From Marinobacter sp. LV10R510-11A (GTDB taxonomy: Bacteria; Pseudomonadota; Gammaproteobacteria; Pseudomonadales; Oleiphilaceae), in NCBI RefSeq assembly GCF_900215155.1, contig NZ_LT907980.1:1798001-1862000 (forward strand): a DNA stretch of 64,000 nucleotides, read 5' to 3'. The position numbers and the translations under genes are program-made. Shown piece by piece: positions 8,640 through 16,499 of this stretch. The notes below the pieces were generated by a model. It was given only the letters and a program-made list of their open reading frames with translations, had not been told where the DNA came from and ran no database searches. Within the stretch, counting starts at the first letter, position 1, and the number at the start of each line of letters is the position of its first letter.

Positions 8640-9668
8640 ATGAGTTTTGCATTCGGAATCGGTATTGGCACCCAAAATAACCAGGGCGAATGGCTGGAGG
8701 TATTTTATCCACAGCCAATCATGACACCGGCAACAGAACTGATCGATGTCGTAGAAACGTCCCTCAACTATAAAGGCGGCAATCAGGCTATTCATGCCAC
8801 CGCTGAGCAACTGACACAGCTTGCCAGTGCCCTGCGCCAAACTGATGCAACCGCCCAAGCGTCGCTCGCGGAAAAAGCAGCCGGCAGCAAGCGCCCAGTG
8901 GTGGTGACTGTGCTAGAGACTGACGACACCGCTTCCAGCACTCCGGAGGTCTACCTAAAACTGCACCTGATTTCCCATCGCCAAGTAAAACCTCACGACC
9001 TTAGACTCGACGGCATCTTCGGCCTGTTACCAAACCTAGCCTGGACTAACGAAGGCGCCATAGATCTAAACGAGCTGCCCGAGCGCCAACTCAAGGCCCG
9101 CATGGAAGGCCGTACGCTGGAGATTAAATCGGTAGACAAGTTCCCACAGATGACCGATTACGTGGTGCCCAAGGGTGTTCGCATTGCAGACACAGCGCGC
9201 GTGCGTCTCGGCGCCTATGTGGGCGAAGGTACAACCGTAATGCACGAGGGCTTTATCAACTTCAATGCCGGCACCGAAGGCACCAGCATGATTGAAGGCC
9301 GCATCTCTGCTGGCGTGATGGTCGGCAAAGGGTCTGACTTGGGCGGCGGTTGCTCCACCATGGGCACCCTGTCTGGCGGTGGCAATATGGTTATTGCCGT
9401 TGGCGAGAACTGCCTGATTGGCGCTAATGCCGGTATTGGCATTCCCTTGGGCGACCGATGCAAAGTTGAAGCCGGCCTGTACATTACTGCCGGCACAAAA
9501 GTGGCCCTACTGGATGACAGCAATACGCTGGTAGAAATCATCAAAGCCCGTGATCTGGCCAGCAAGCCAGACTTGCTGTTTCGTCGCAATAGCCAGACTG
9601 GCGCGGTTGAATGCAAAACCAATCAATCCGCTATTGAGCTGAACGAAGCGCTGCACGCGAATAATTAA
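8640..9668 (+). CDS. dapD: 2,3,4,5-tetrahydropyridine-2,6-dicarboxylate N-succinyltransferase
   Basis: This is the 342-residue long form of DapD found in pseudomonads and relatives, longer than the E. coli type. It catalyses the succinyl-CoA-dependent acylation step of diaminopimelate/lysine synthesis. The C-terminal half shows the left-handed beta-helix with Gly-rich hexapeptide turns (VRLGAYVGEGTTVMHEGF, GGGCSTMGTLSGGGN, GANAGIGIPLGD). It appears intact, unlike its upstream neighbours, so the pathway is still used. Confidence 0.95.
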   Translation: MSFAFGIGIGTQNNQGEWLEVFYPQPIMTPATELIDVVETSLNYKGGNQAIHATAEQLTQLASALRQTDATAQASLAEKAAGSKRPVVVTVLETDDTASSTPEVYLKLHLISHRQVKPHDLRLDGIFGLLPNLAWTNEGAIDLNELPERQLKARMEGRTLEIKSVDKFPQMTDYVVPKGVRIADTARVRLGAYVGEGTTVMHEGFINFNAGTEGTSMIEGRISAGVMVGKGSDLGGGCSTMGTLSGGGNMVIAVGENCLIGANAGIGIPLGDRCKVEAGLYITAGTKVALLDDSNTLVEIIKARDLASKPDLLFRRNSQTGAVECKTNQSAIELNEALHANN

Positions 9669-9681
9669 TTTGCGCGAATAC

Positions 9682-9723
9682 CCCCTCTCCCTAGCCCTCT
9701 CCCGCCTGGGGAGAGGGGATTTT
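9682..9723 (+). terminator. Stem-loop with T tract after dapD
   Basis: CCCTCTCCC (9695-9703) pairs perfectly with GGGAGAGGG (9709-9717) over a five-base loop and is followed by ATTTTT. A second upstream copy, CCCCTCTCCC (9682-9691), could compete for the same right arm. This CT-rich arrangement is a common intergenic repeat in many bacteria. It may reduce transcription into dapE. Confidence 0.6.
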
Positions 9724-9742
9724 TATAACTGCAGAGATTGAT

Positions 9743-10873
9743 ATGTCACTTTCGCCTACGCTTGAACTGGCCATCGACCTGATTAGCCGGCCATCCATTA
9801 CGCCGGATGACTCTGGTTGCCAAGAACTGATGATGTCACGCCTGGCCTCCCTAGGTTTTACTGCCGAACACATGCGCTTTGGTGACACCGACAACCTCTG
9901 GGCCCGTAAAGGTTCAGAGGGGCCGGTGTTGGCGTTTGCCGGCCATACCGATGTGGTGCCCACCGGGCCAGAGAAAAACTGGGCGCATCCGCCGTTTGAT
10001 CCCATTATCAAAGACGGGTTTCTGCACGGCCGTGGCGCGGCCGACATGAAGGGCAGCCTTGCGGCCTTCATCACAGCCTGTGAGCGTTTTGTGACCAACC
10101 ATCCAGATCATCGCGGCTCGATTGCCCTGCTGATCACCAGTGATGAAGAAGGCCCGGCCCAGAACGGCACCATAAAGGTGATTGAAGCCCTAGAAGCCCG
10201 CTCTGAAAAGATGGATTGGTGTTTGATAGGCGAGCCTTCCAGCACTCAGGAAGTGGGTGACGTGATCAAGAACGGCCGTCGCGGGTCGCTGCATGGCTAC
10301 TTGACCGTGCAAGGAGTTCAGGGCCACGTGGCCTACCCGCACCTGGCAGAGAACGCCATTCATGCGGTTGCACCTGCCCTGCACACATTGGCTAACGAAT
10401 TCTGGGATAACGGCAACGACTACTTTCCGCCCACAACCTTTCAGATCACAAAGGTGGAAGCCGGCACCGGCAGTAATATCATTCCCGGCGAGTGCCTGGT
10501 GCATTTTAACTTTCGTTACTGCACCGAGAACACGGCAGAAAGCCTGGAAGAGCGAGTGGTGGCAATTCTTGATCGGCACAACTTTAAATACGACCTGCAG
10601 TGGCACCTCAGTGGTCGCCCCTTTCTTACCGATAAAGGTGCACTGGTGTCTGCCAGCCAGAGTGCCATCCGCAACGTGACCGGGCGTGAAACCGAACTTT
10701 CCACCTCAGGCGGCACATCTGATGGACGCTTCATCGCACCCACCGGAGCGCAAGTTGTGGAACTGGGCCCGATCAACGCCACCATTCACAAGGTGAACGA
10801 GTGCGTGAAAGCCGAAGACCTGAATACGCTATCTCAGATCTACGAACAAATTCTGGTGGAATTGCTAGCCTGA
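9743..10873 (+). CDS. dapE: Succinyl-diaminopimelate desuccinylase
   Basis: This is a dinuclear zinc M20-family hydrolase (376 residues) that removes succinate from N-succinyl-LL-DAP. Metal ligands and catalytic residues are visible: His and Asp in [11 protein letters not shown] (about 68), Asp in [11 protein letters not shown] (about 101), the Glu-Glu pair in [11 protein letters not shown] (about 136), and a C-terminal His in NATIHKVNE. The central dimerisation domain is present. It works downstream of dapD and the missing dapC step. Confidence 0.96.
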   Translation: MSLSPTLELAIDLISRPSITPDDSGCQELMMSRLASLGFTAEHMRFGDTDNLWARKGSEGPVLAFAGHTDVVPTGPEKNWAHPPFDPIIKDGFLHGRGAADMKGSLAAFITACERFVTNHPDHRGSIALLITSDEEGPAQNGTIKVIEALEARSEKMDWCLIGEPSSTQEVGDVIKNGRRGSLHGYLTVQGVQGHVAYPHLAENAIHAVAPALHTLANEFWDNGNDYFPPTTFQITKVEAGTGSNIIPGECLVHFNFRYCTENTAESLEERVVAILDRHNFKYDLQWHLSGRPFLTDKGALVSASQSAIRNVTGRETELSTSGGTSDGRFIAPTGAQVVELGPINATIHKVNECVKAEDLNTLSQIYEQILVELLA

Positions 10874-10904
10874 TGGGTATATTCGAAAACTGATTAACAC
10901 TAAG

Positions 10905-10935
10905 AGCCGGAGCCATTGCTTCGGCTTTTTATTTT
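10905..10935. terminator. Terminator between dapE and slyX
   Basis: AGCCGGAGC (10905-10913) pairs with GCTTCGGCT (10918-10926), with one G-U pair, over a four-base loop. It is followed by a T-rich tract on the + strand. It is placed between two convergent genes and serves dapE clearly; in the slyX direction the U run is weaker. Confidence 0.75.
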
Positions 10936-10941
10936 CGCGTG

Positions 10942-11160
10942 TTAATAGTGCGGCGGAGGGGTTTCTTCCTCTTCACGCTTCATATTGGAAGGTGAGACCT
11001 CTTTCAACTGGCTGTGCAGTAACCGCTTTGCGTTCCAGAGTTCACGAATATCCATCTCCTGTTTCGTCACCTGTTCGCTCAGGGTATTGATAATATCGTC
11101 TTGGAAGGCAAGCCGTGTTTCCAGCTCGTCCAGTCTGGCTTGCAGATCGTTGTGGCTCAT
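10942..11160 (-). CDS. slyX: SlyX family protein
   Basis: This is a small coiled-coil protein of 72 residues with heptad-patterned Leu and the family's C-terminal signature ending ETPPPHY. Its function is not established. The open frame extends seven codons to a GTG at 11181, but the ATG at 11160 gives the usual MSHNDLQARLDELETRLA start and has GGGAG upstream, so it is preferred. Confidence 0.85.
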   Translation of the reverse strand: MSHNDLQARLDELETRLAFQDDIINTLSEQVTKQEMDIRELWNAKRLLHSQLKEVSPSNMKREEEETPPPHY

Positions 11161-11209
11161 CGGGTATCGGAACTCCCTCACATGAATCGTTCGTGTGGAT
11201 AAGTGAAGC

Positions 11210-11240
11210 TTGGTCAGCCGTCGGGTTAATCTGTTATCAT
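11210..11240 (+). promoter_or_regulatory. Candidate promoter for the cold-shock-domain gene
   Basis: TTGGTC (11210-11215) and TTATCA/TATCAT (11234-11240) lie 18-19 bp apart. The following leader of about 110 bases before the gene contains a T-rich stretch. A long 5' leader is common for cold-shock genes but no specific element could be recognised. Confidence 0.4.
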
Positions 11241-11350
11241 GCCGTTTTGCCCGCCTTTACTTCCGTTTTCCCGGAAACTAGGCGGTATTCACTGGCCGGA
11301 TAAGCGATTTTACCCGATATCCGGTTTTTTATCGTCAGCGTTAATAAGAA

Positions 11351-11980
11351 ATGGAGAATTATCAGTCAATGCGTAATCCAGCCAAAGCGATCCTTGTTGC
11401 TATTCTGATCGCCATTCCCGCCCCGTTCATCCTTGGCTTTCTGCTGGTTTCTTTTACCCCAGAACTGTTCCAGATCCTGTCTCAATCCCAGAGCAGTGAA
11501 CTGGCCCAAAGTACGCCGTTCGTTCTCGGTAGCGCTCAAGGTATCGCCGCATACATTATCGGCTTCCTTGTTTTCGGCATTGCCGGTTTTCTGGCCGTTA
11601 TCATCGCAACTAAGCAGCCTGCACGCAGCACGTCTTCGCGCAGCAGCTCACAGTCACGGGATAAGAGTTCTAATCAGAGTTCTAATCAGAGCTCTAACCA
11701 GAACTCTAACCAGAACTCTAACCAGAAATACACCGATGATGATGCCGACTATGATGACAACAGCCCTGAAGGCGACGAAGAAGGTTCTGTAAAGTGGTTT
11801 AACGTTAAAAAAGGATTTGGCTTCATTGTCCGAGACAGTGGAGACGAAGTCTTTGTTCACTTCCGTGCTATTCGTGGAAGTGGCCGCCGGGTTCTGCGCC
11901 AAGGCCAACTGGTTCGTTTCAGCGTGGTTGAAGCGGATAAAGGCCTGCAAGCAGATAACGTTTCGATTCTAAGCGACTGA
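11351..11980 (+). CDS. Membrane-anchored cold-shock-domain protein
   Basis: Two hydrophobic segments (about residues 11-35 and 60-87) are followed by a Ser/Asn/Gln-rich linker (about 92-125), an acidic stretch, and a C-terminal cold-shock domain with the RNA-binding motifs GSVKWFNVKKGFGFI (about 143-157) and DEVFVHF (about 164-170). The CSD would face the cytoplasm and bind single-stranded nucleic acid. The start may be the ATG at 11351 or the in-frame ATG at 11369 (MRNPAKAILV); neither has a strong Shine-Dalgarno. It is a single-gene unit with its own promoter and terminator. Confidence 0.85.
   Translation: MENYQSMRNPAKAILVAILIAIPAPFILGFLLVSFTPELFQILSQSQSSELAQSTPFVLGSAQGIAAYIIGFLVFGIAGFLAVIIATKQPARSTSSRSSSQSRDKSSNQSSNQSSNQNSNQNSNQKYTDDDADYDDNSPEGDEEGSVKWFNVKKGFGFIVRDSGDEVFVHFRAIRGSGRRVLRQGQLVRFSVVEADKGLQADNVSILSD
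11666..11725 (+). repeat. Five 12-bp tandem repeats in the linker of the CSD protein
   Basis: Five consecutive in-frame units, from AGTTCTAATCAG to AACTCTAACCAG, encode Ser-Ser-Asn-Gln / Asn-Ser-Asn-Gln. The number of units can change by slippage without breaking the frame, altering linker length between membrane anchor and RNA-binding domain. Confidence 0.85.
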
Positions 11981-12000
11981 AACGTCGGTTGATGTGAAAA

Positions 12001-12036
12001 AGGCAGCCCGCTATGAATCGCGGGCTGCCTTTTTTT
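12001..12036 (+). terminator. Strong intrinsic terminator after the CSD gene
   Basis: AGGCAGCCCGC (12001-12011) pairs perfectly with GCGGGCTGCCT (12020-12030) over an eight-base loop, followed by seven T. The leftward gene ending at 12065 may use it in the opposite direction. Confidence 0.9.
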
Positions 12037-12064
12037 CATTCTAGGCGGCTCAATTCCAAGCTAT

Positions 12065-12454
12065 TCAATTCCAAACAGCGAGTTGCTCACCTCGGCTATC
12101 CAATCGCCACCACTTCTCTTCCTCTGCCCGCTCACCCTCTTTCCACTCTCCCGGGCTGCAGCGTATTTCTGTATCCATCACTTGCCATGCGCTGCGTGCA
12201 CAATCCAGATCACTGCTCCAGGGCAGCCGCTCACCTTCGATAATCAGTGAGGTAAAGCGCTTACCAAAAGCTTGTGGGTACAGGGTTATTTTTAAGCGAT
12301 CGTCACCGTAATAGCCTGTGCCTTTGGTAACGGATGACACATCACTGTCATCGAGCGCCAACTGCTCAACATGGCTTTCCAGCCAACGGCAAACCGCGCC
12401 TGCTTCCAGGTCACGAATGTAAATTTCCAGATCCTGCACTCGCAGATTCTCCAT
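12065..12454 (-). CDS. Hypothetical protein, partner of the Clp-N-domain gene
   Basis: This 129-residue protein is not recognised. The start chosen is the ATG giving MENLRVQDLEIYIRDLEAGA; the open frame extends 17 codons further with no good ribosome-binding site. It has an acidic N-terminal half, a central KITLYPQAFGKRF segment and a Trp-rich C-terminus (EEEKWWRLD). It overlaps the 3' end of the preceding gene by 44 bp in a different frame, so the two are translationally linked and may act together. The long overlap suggests lengthening of the upstream gene or recent coupling. Confidence 0.6.
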   Translation of the reverse strand: MENLRVQDLEIYIRDLEAGAVCRWLESHVEQLALDDSDVSSVTKGTGYYGDDRLKITLYPQAFGKRFTSLIIEGERLPWSSDLDCARSAWQVMDTEIRCSPGEWKEGERAEEEKWWRLDSRGEQLAVWN

Positions 12455-13832
12455 GCTGATGGTCACAATGCAGCACATAGTGAACCGGCCCGGGGCGCGC
12501 TGCAACCCAGCGCTCCAGTTCCTCGCGCAGATCTTCCACCGTAAGCCGACGCAGTGTCCCCATGGCTTTACGTTCGTGCCACGCTATTTCCGCAGCTGCG
12601 CGTAACAGATGTATCTCTTCAAGCGACTGCTCAAGGTCATCCAGCGGTTCTTGCCGAGCCATGGCAACCAGGCTTTCGCGTCGAAGCGTGTCCGCTTGCC
12701 CGCAAAAGGCCACTGAACTTGCTGGCCCGCGCCGAGCAAAAAGCTCCAGCCGTGCAGCAGCGCGCTCTACCCACTGCAACATTCCGCCTGGCGTACTGAC
12801 ACACCGGCTACGCCGGGAGGCAGCAAACTGAATAGCAGAACGGGGTATCTGAATGTTCCAGCGACGCTCAATAGCCGCTTGATGAGCAACCATAATGGCC
12901 TTGCGTTGCATCATACTGGAAGGTGGAATATCACAGGTTTCCAGCGCTCGTCCAAGCCGTTGCTCCAGAATACGGCGGCTCTCATCGCTATCTGGCGAAT
13001 CCGGCCCGAGCAGCACCACAGGCCCCTGCCACCGAAGAACCAGCTCAGAGGCAAGGTCGAACGGGCGATCCATCAACATCAACAGATCCGCCGGCGTTAC
13101 ATTATCAAGTACAAGAATTGGCCAGGGTTTTCTGCCAGCAGCAGGAATAACGGCGAGTTCGCTGGACATCAGCTCAGCTTCACGGCGCAGATCCATCTCA
13201 ACATAGGGTTGCGCCAACGACGATAACAGCGAGCGCAGCCAAGCGGATTTGCCTCCACCGCGCTCGCTCCTAACCCATACCAGCGCATCCGGCATTGCGG
13301 CCAGCGTAATGGAGACATCTTCCGCCAGCTCGATCCATGCCGGGTCGGTGATTACAACGGGCGCAGCCTCATGCTCCTCAATACCTGGCTCCTCGAAGCG
13401 TTCTCCGCCGCCGTCCGAACTACCCGATTCTGGCCAGCGTGAAACCAGCTCAAGAATCGCCACATACGCTTTTTCCTGCAAGCGCTCTGCATACCTGGCG
13501 AGCACTCCCAGCAGTTGCGGCCAGTCCAGCCAGGCAGGCGTATCAAAGGTTTCTCGCGCTGTCGCCAGCCAATAGATTAACTGTGAGGAGAGCAGGCCTT
13601 CACCACCTACTTCAGTGACAATGGGTTGCTCGCACTGGATGGTACGGATCAGCTCATCCATATCCACACCCGAATCACGCAAAAAGTGGCTTGCGGAGGG
13701 GCTGGAGTCGAGCAATGCAAGCAGAAAGTCTTCAACCGTGATGACGGTGCCGCCACGACGATCAACATCTTCGCGGGCACACAACAACGCAGTCTGACAT
13801 TGGGGGGCCAGGCATCCTTGCCAGTCTTCCAT
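12411..13832 (-). CDS. Clp N-domain protein with a degenerate AAA+-like module
   Basis: Of 473 residues, the first ~80 resemble the Clp N-terminal repeat domain (ALLCAREDVDRRGGTVIT, then DFLLALLDSSPSASHFL). Residues about 165-400 look like an AAA+ nucleotide-binding module with altered motifs: the P-loop reads RSERGGGKSAW, lacking the first Gly of the consensus, and the Walker B-like strand is WPILVLDN rather than DE. A ClpB-like PGGMLQWVERAAARLEL segment follows. There is no second AAA ring or ClpP-binding loop. It may be a chaperone-like or regulatory ATPase; the exact role is unknown. Confidence 0.6.
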   Translation of the reverse strand: MEDWQGCLAPQCQTALLCAREDVDRRGGTVITVEDFLLALLDSSPSASHFLRDSGVDMDELIRTIQCEQPIVTEVGGEGLLSSQLIYWLATARETFDTPAWLDWPQLLGVLARYAERLQEKAYVAILELVSRWPESGSSDGGGERFEEPGIEEHEAAPVVITDPAWIELAEDVSITLAAMPDALVWVRSERGGGKSAWLRSLLSSLAQPYVEMDLRREAELMSSELAVIPAAGRKPWPILVLDNVTPADLLMLMDRPFDLASELVLRWQGPVVLLGPDSPDSDESRRILEQRLGRALETCDIPPSSMMQRKAIMVAHQAAIERRWNIQIPRSAIQFAASRRSRCVSTPGGMLQWVERAAARLELFARRGPASSVAFCGQADTLRRESLVAMARQEPLDDLEQSLEEIHLLRAAAEIAWHERKAMGTLRRLTVEDLREELERWVAARPGPVHYVLHCDHQHGESASAGSGNLHS

Positions 13833-13965
13833 GAAACATTTCCCTGTTTTATCGCATCATCCTGATGCTTTAGAAGTTATATCTATAACGTATCGCTCAA
13901 AACCATAATGATTCTATGGCCGTTTCCGCACATGTGCAATTCCTGCAGGCCAAGCAGCCACATCC

Positions 13966-14406
13966 CTACCAACTGCCGGCGTTTTCCATGCTGGCCCAAG
14001 GCTCTTTGGGCGCCAGCGGGTCACCCTTCTGCAACAGCTCTATGGATATATTATCTGGGGTTCGAATAAATGCCATGTGCCCATCCCGAGGCGGGCGATT
14101 GATGGTTACGCCATTTGCCTGCAGGTGCTCGCAAAGGGCATAGATATCATCCACCCCGAAAGCCAGATGACCAAAGTTACGACCGCCGGGGTACTCTTCC
14201 GGATCCCAATTGTAGGTCAACTCCAGCATCGGTGCCCTGTTTTCACGCGCCCGGGCTTCATCGTCCGGTGCGGCCAGAAATACCAACGTAAATCGGCCTT
14301 TGTCACTGCTTTTACGATCAATTTCGACCATACCGAGCAGGTCGCAAAAAAAATGCAGCGTTTGATCAAGATTGCTGACTCGGATCATCGTATGTAGGTA
14401 TTGCAT
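13966..14406 (-). CDS. gloA: Lactoylglutathione lyase (glyoxalase I)
   Basis: A VOC-fold metalloenzyme of 146 residues that isomerises the methylglyoxal-glutathione hemithioacetal. The four metal ligands fit: His5 (MQYLH), Glu in LELTYNW (about 62), His in FGHLAFGVDD (about 79) and Glu in SIELLQKG (about 122). The ELTYNW and GHMAFIRTPD segments are family hallmarks. It is divergent from the DUF1853 gene. Confidence 0.88.
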   Translation of the reverse strand: MQYLHTMIRVSNLDQTLHFFCDLLGMVEIDRKSSDKGRFTLVFLAAPDDEARARENRAPMLELTYNWDPEEYPGGRNFGHLAFGVDDIYALCEHLQANGVTINRPPRDGHMAFIRTPDNISIELLQKGDPLAPKEPWASMENAGSW

Positions 14407-14518
14407 ACTTTCTCCTGTTATCTCCTATTGTATCGCGGGACGAGGGCTGGTGATTAAGCGACCACCCAGTGAAACACTCGCACCTTTATTACCGAACAGT
14501 TTACGGTATTCTGGACGA

Positions 14519-15415
14519 ATGAATGCAAACCTCGCTCCTGGGCTGATCAACTCCTACCAAACGCCTGCAATCAGGCATCTCGCATGGCTTTGCCAGGCGC
14601 CGCAACTCATGCGCTCGCCGATCACGTTTGAGCCCGCACAGTATTTGCCTTCGAACTACCCCGATATTCTTAACGCCTGGGATCAAGACACAGACGCTGC
14701 ACCACCATTGTTAAGTGAACCACCGCAGCGCAGGCTCGGCTTCTATTTCGAGCGACTGTATCAGGTTTTGCTGGAAGACTTGCTTGGCTGGCCCATCTTG
14801 CTGAAAAACCAACAGATCCAGTCAAGCGGGCGCACCATCGGCGAACTGGATTTCGTGGTGCACAACACCAAAGATGATCGCATCGAACACCACGAAATTG
14901 CGATCAAGTTTTATCTCGGCGTATCAGAACTCGCCGGCTCGACACTCTGGTACGGCCCCAATGCCCGTGACCGGCTGGACATGAAAACAACCAGCCTGCT
15001 CGAGCAACAGAGCCGCCGCACACAGCTACCGGAGACCCTCGCGTTGCTCTCTGAATCCCATATAACCGGCCCGCTGACGCCACGCATTTTCATGCCCGGG
15101 TACCTGTTCTACCCCGACGACCCGCAAGCGGTCACACCGGATTATGTTCCAGCAGAGCATCTGCGCGGGCGCTGGGTATACGTCCGTGACGCAAAAGCAC
15201 AGGACACATCATGCTGGGCTGTACTCGAAAAGCCGCACTGGATTGGCAACTGGTTTCAGAGTGAGCAGCCGGATACAGCACATACTCTGGAAGCTCTGGA
15301 GCGCGTTGAGAGCAAATCCATTCCGCAGCTGTTCGCCATCATGCGGCAAAATCTTCAAACGGGAAGCTGGGTGGAAGCAGATCGGGTGTTTGTGGTGCCG
15401 GGAACTTGGCCGTGA
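14519..15415 (+). CDS. DUF1853 family protein (PD-(D/E)XK-like fold)
   Basis: This is a 298-residue protein from the ATG giving MNANLAPGLINSYQTPAIRH; the frame is open 49 codons further upstream into the gloA promoter but that part has no family character. The segments RLGFYFERLYQVLLEDLLGW and GELDFVVHN...HEIAIKFYL give the D...ExK arrangement seen in PD-(D/E)XK nuclease-like families, to which DUF1853 has been assigned. The biological role is unknown. Confidence 0.75.
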   Translation: MNANLAPGLINSYQTPAIRHLAWLCQAPQLMRSPITFEPAQYLPSNYPDILNAWDQDTDAAPPLLSEPPQRRLGFYFERLYQVLLEDLLGWPILLKNQQIQSSGRTIGELDFVVHNTKDDRIEHHEIAIKFYLGVSELAGSTLWYGPNARDRLDMKTTSLLEQQSRRTQLPETLALLSESHITGPLTPRIFMPGYLFYPDDPQAVTPDYVPAEHLRGRWVYVRDAKAQDTSCWAVLEKPHWIGNWFQSEQPDTAHTLEALERVESKSIPQLFAIMRQNLQTGSWVEADRVFVVPGTWP

Positions 15416-15445
15416 GCGGCCTGTAGAGACTTTTGCGCAACAGCT

Positions 15446-16030
15446 TCAGTCATCCAGCAAGTCCTTCGCCCACCCGGGTAACGTCTCGCAATAGCGCTGC
15501 CACTCGCCGTTTTCCCAAGCAGCCACACGAACAAAGGGCTGATCCAAGCTGGAGTTATCAACAAGATGCAGCTCATCCACCAGCCCGACACATTCGTGCA
15601 GGTTCGCGTATGTTCTCGGAATCCTGCTCTCTATCTTTTTCTCCGGCACATTATGGCCGCCAGACTGCACACGGGTTGTCACCCGGGCTTTGTTGAGAGC
15701 CGTTGTGTCCAGATGAAAATAGAACATGCGGATACGAAAACCTGCAGCCTTCGCCGCCCCCACAAAGTCTATTTTCGAAGGATGAGAAAAAACGGTTTCA
15801 AAGCAAAAACTCTGACGCTCCTGCAAAAGGCGAAATCGTTCCTTTTCCGCAATCAGCGCAGCCTCGTAGCTGTGTTTCTCAGGGGAATCCGGCCAAAGGC
15901 TACGCGCAATGTTATCCGCGTTAACTAAAGGGATGCTGCGCCGGGCCAGAAAACGCTCATAAAACGTCGACTTGCCCGCGCCATTACCACCGACAAGCAG
16001 CCAAAGTTCAGGCTGCGTCGTCACGGCCAC
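15446..16030 (-). CDS. Zeta-toxin-like P-loop kinase
   Basis: This is a 194-residue protein with a strong Walker A (LLVGGNGAGKSTFYERF, residues about 11-27), NADNIARSLWP (about 37-47) and FETVFSHPSKIDFVGAAK (about 76-93), the layout of zeta-type kinases that phosphorylate UDP-N-acetylglucosamine and poison peptidoglycan synthesis. It overlaps the 3' end of the upstream ParD-like gene by 23 bp, as expected for an antitoxin-toxin pair. A non-toxic AAA_33-type kinase remains possible. Confidence 0.7.
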   Translation of the reverse strand: MAVTTQPELWLLVGGNGAGKSTFYERFLARRSIPLVNADNIARSLWPDSPEKHSYEAALIAEKERFRLLQERQSFCFETVFSHPSKIDFVGAAKAAGFRIRMFYFHLDTTALNKARVTTRVQSGGHNVPEKKIESRIPRTYANLHECVGLVDELHLVDNSSLDQPFVRVAAWENGEWQRYCETLPGWAKDLLDD

Positions 16031-16421
16031 TCACAGCTTCAAAATGCCCGTTGCGAAACTTGCCTAGCTCACGTATACCACTGGGATAAATCGCTTCCAA
16101 GTATCCCGGCTTATCAGCCGCTGCCTGATAGACCGTCTGCCCCCGGGCAATCGAACGGCTTAACTCACCAGTCTCGCGAGCCTGACCTACTTCCGCCCAC
16201 AAATCATCACTGGTGACAGGCTCCGGAACAACCGGCTCAACCTTAACGCGCCGAATGCCTTGAAGGATCGCAATCAGATCCTCTGCACTCACCTCTCCCG
16301 CAACCGCACGACCAATCTCCGCCCAATACTCGATCTGCTTGGGCGTAGAGCGCCGGTGCACCTGCCCTTCGGCAGCCGCGTGACGAACCAGATTATCTTC
16401 TAGACGAATGGCAATGGTCAT
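16008..16421 (-). CDS. ParD-like antitoxin
   Basis: The 137-residue protein begins MTIAIRLEDNLVRHAAAEGQ and contains HRRSTPKQIEYWAEIGRA (about residues 22-39), the signature of the ParD-like antitoxin family. The N-terminal strand and helices fit a ribbon-helix-helix DNA-binding fold. The C-terminal half (LWAEVGQARETGELSRSI onwards) is likely the kinase-neutralising region. The ribosome-binding site AGGAGG lies five bases before the ATG. It is first in a two-gene operon with the zeta-like kinase. Confidence 0.75.
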   Translation of the reverse strand: MTIAIRLEDNLVRHAAAEGQVHRRSTPKQIEYWAEIGRAVAGEVSAEDLIAILQGIRRVKVEPVVPEPVTSDDLWAEVGQARETGELSRSIARGQTVYQAAADKPGYLEAIYPSGIRELGKFRNGHFEAVSGRDDAA

Positions 16422-16499
16422 GGGAGCCTCCTGTGGCTTATATTACATGAGTACAGATTACCACAGGTGTTGCGTCTTGCAACAAGCGTTGATTTTTGG

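Noticed and set aside
11666..11725. Short regular repeats considered as a CRISPR-like array
   Set aside because: The 12-bp units have no spacers and are in frame, encoding a Ser/Asn/Gln linker.
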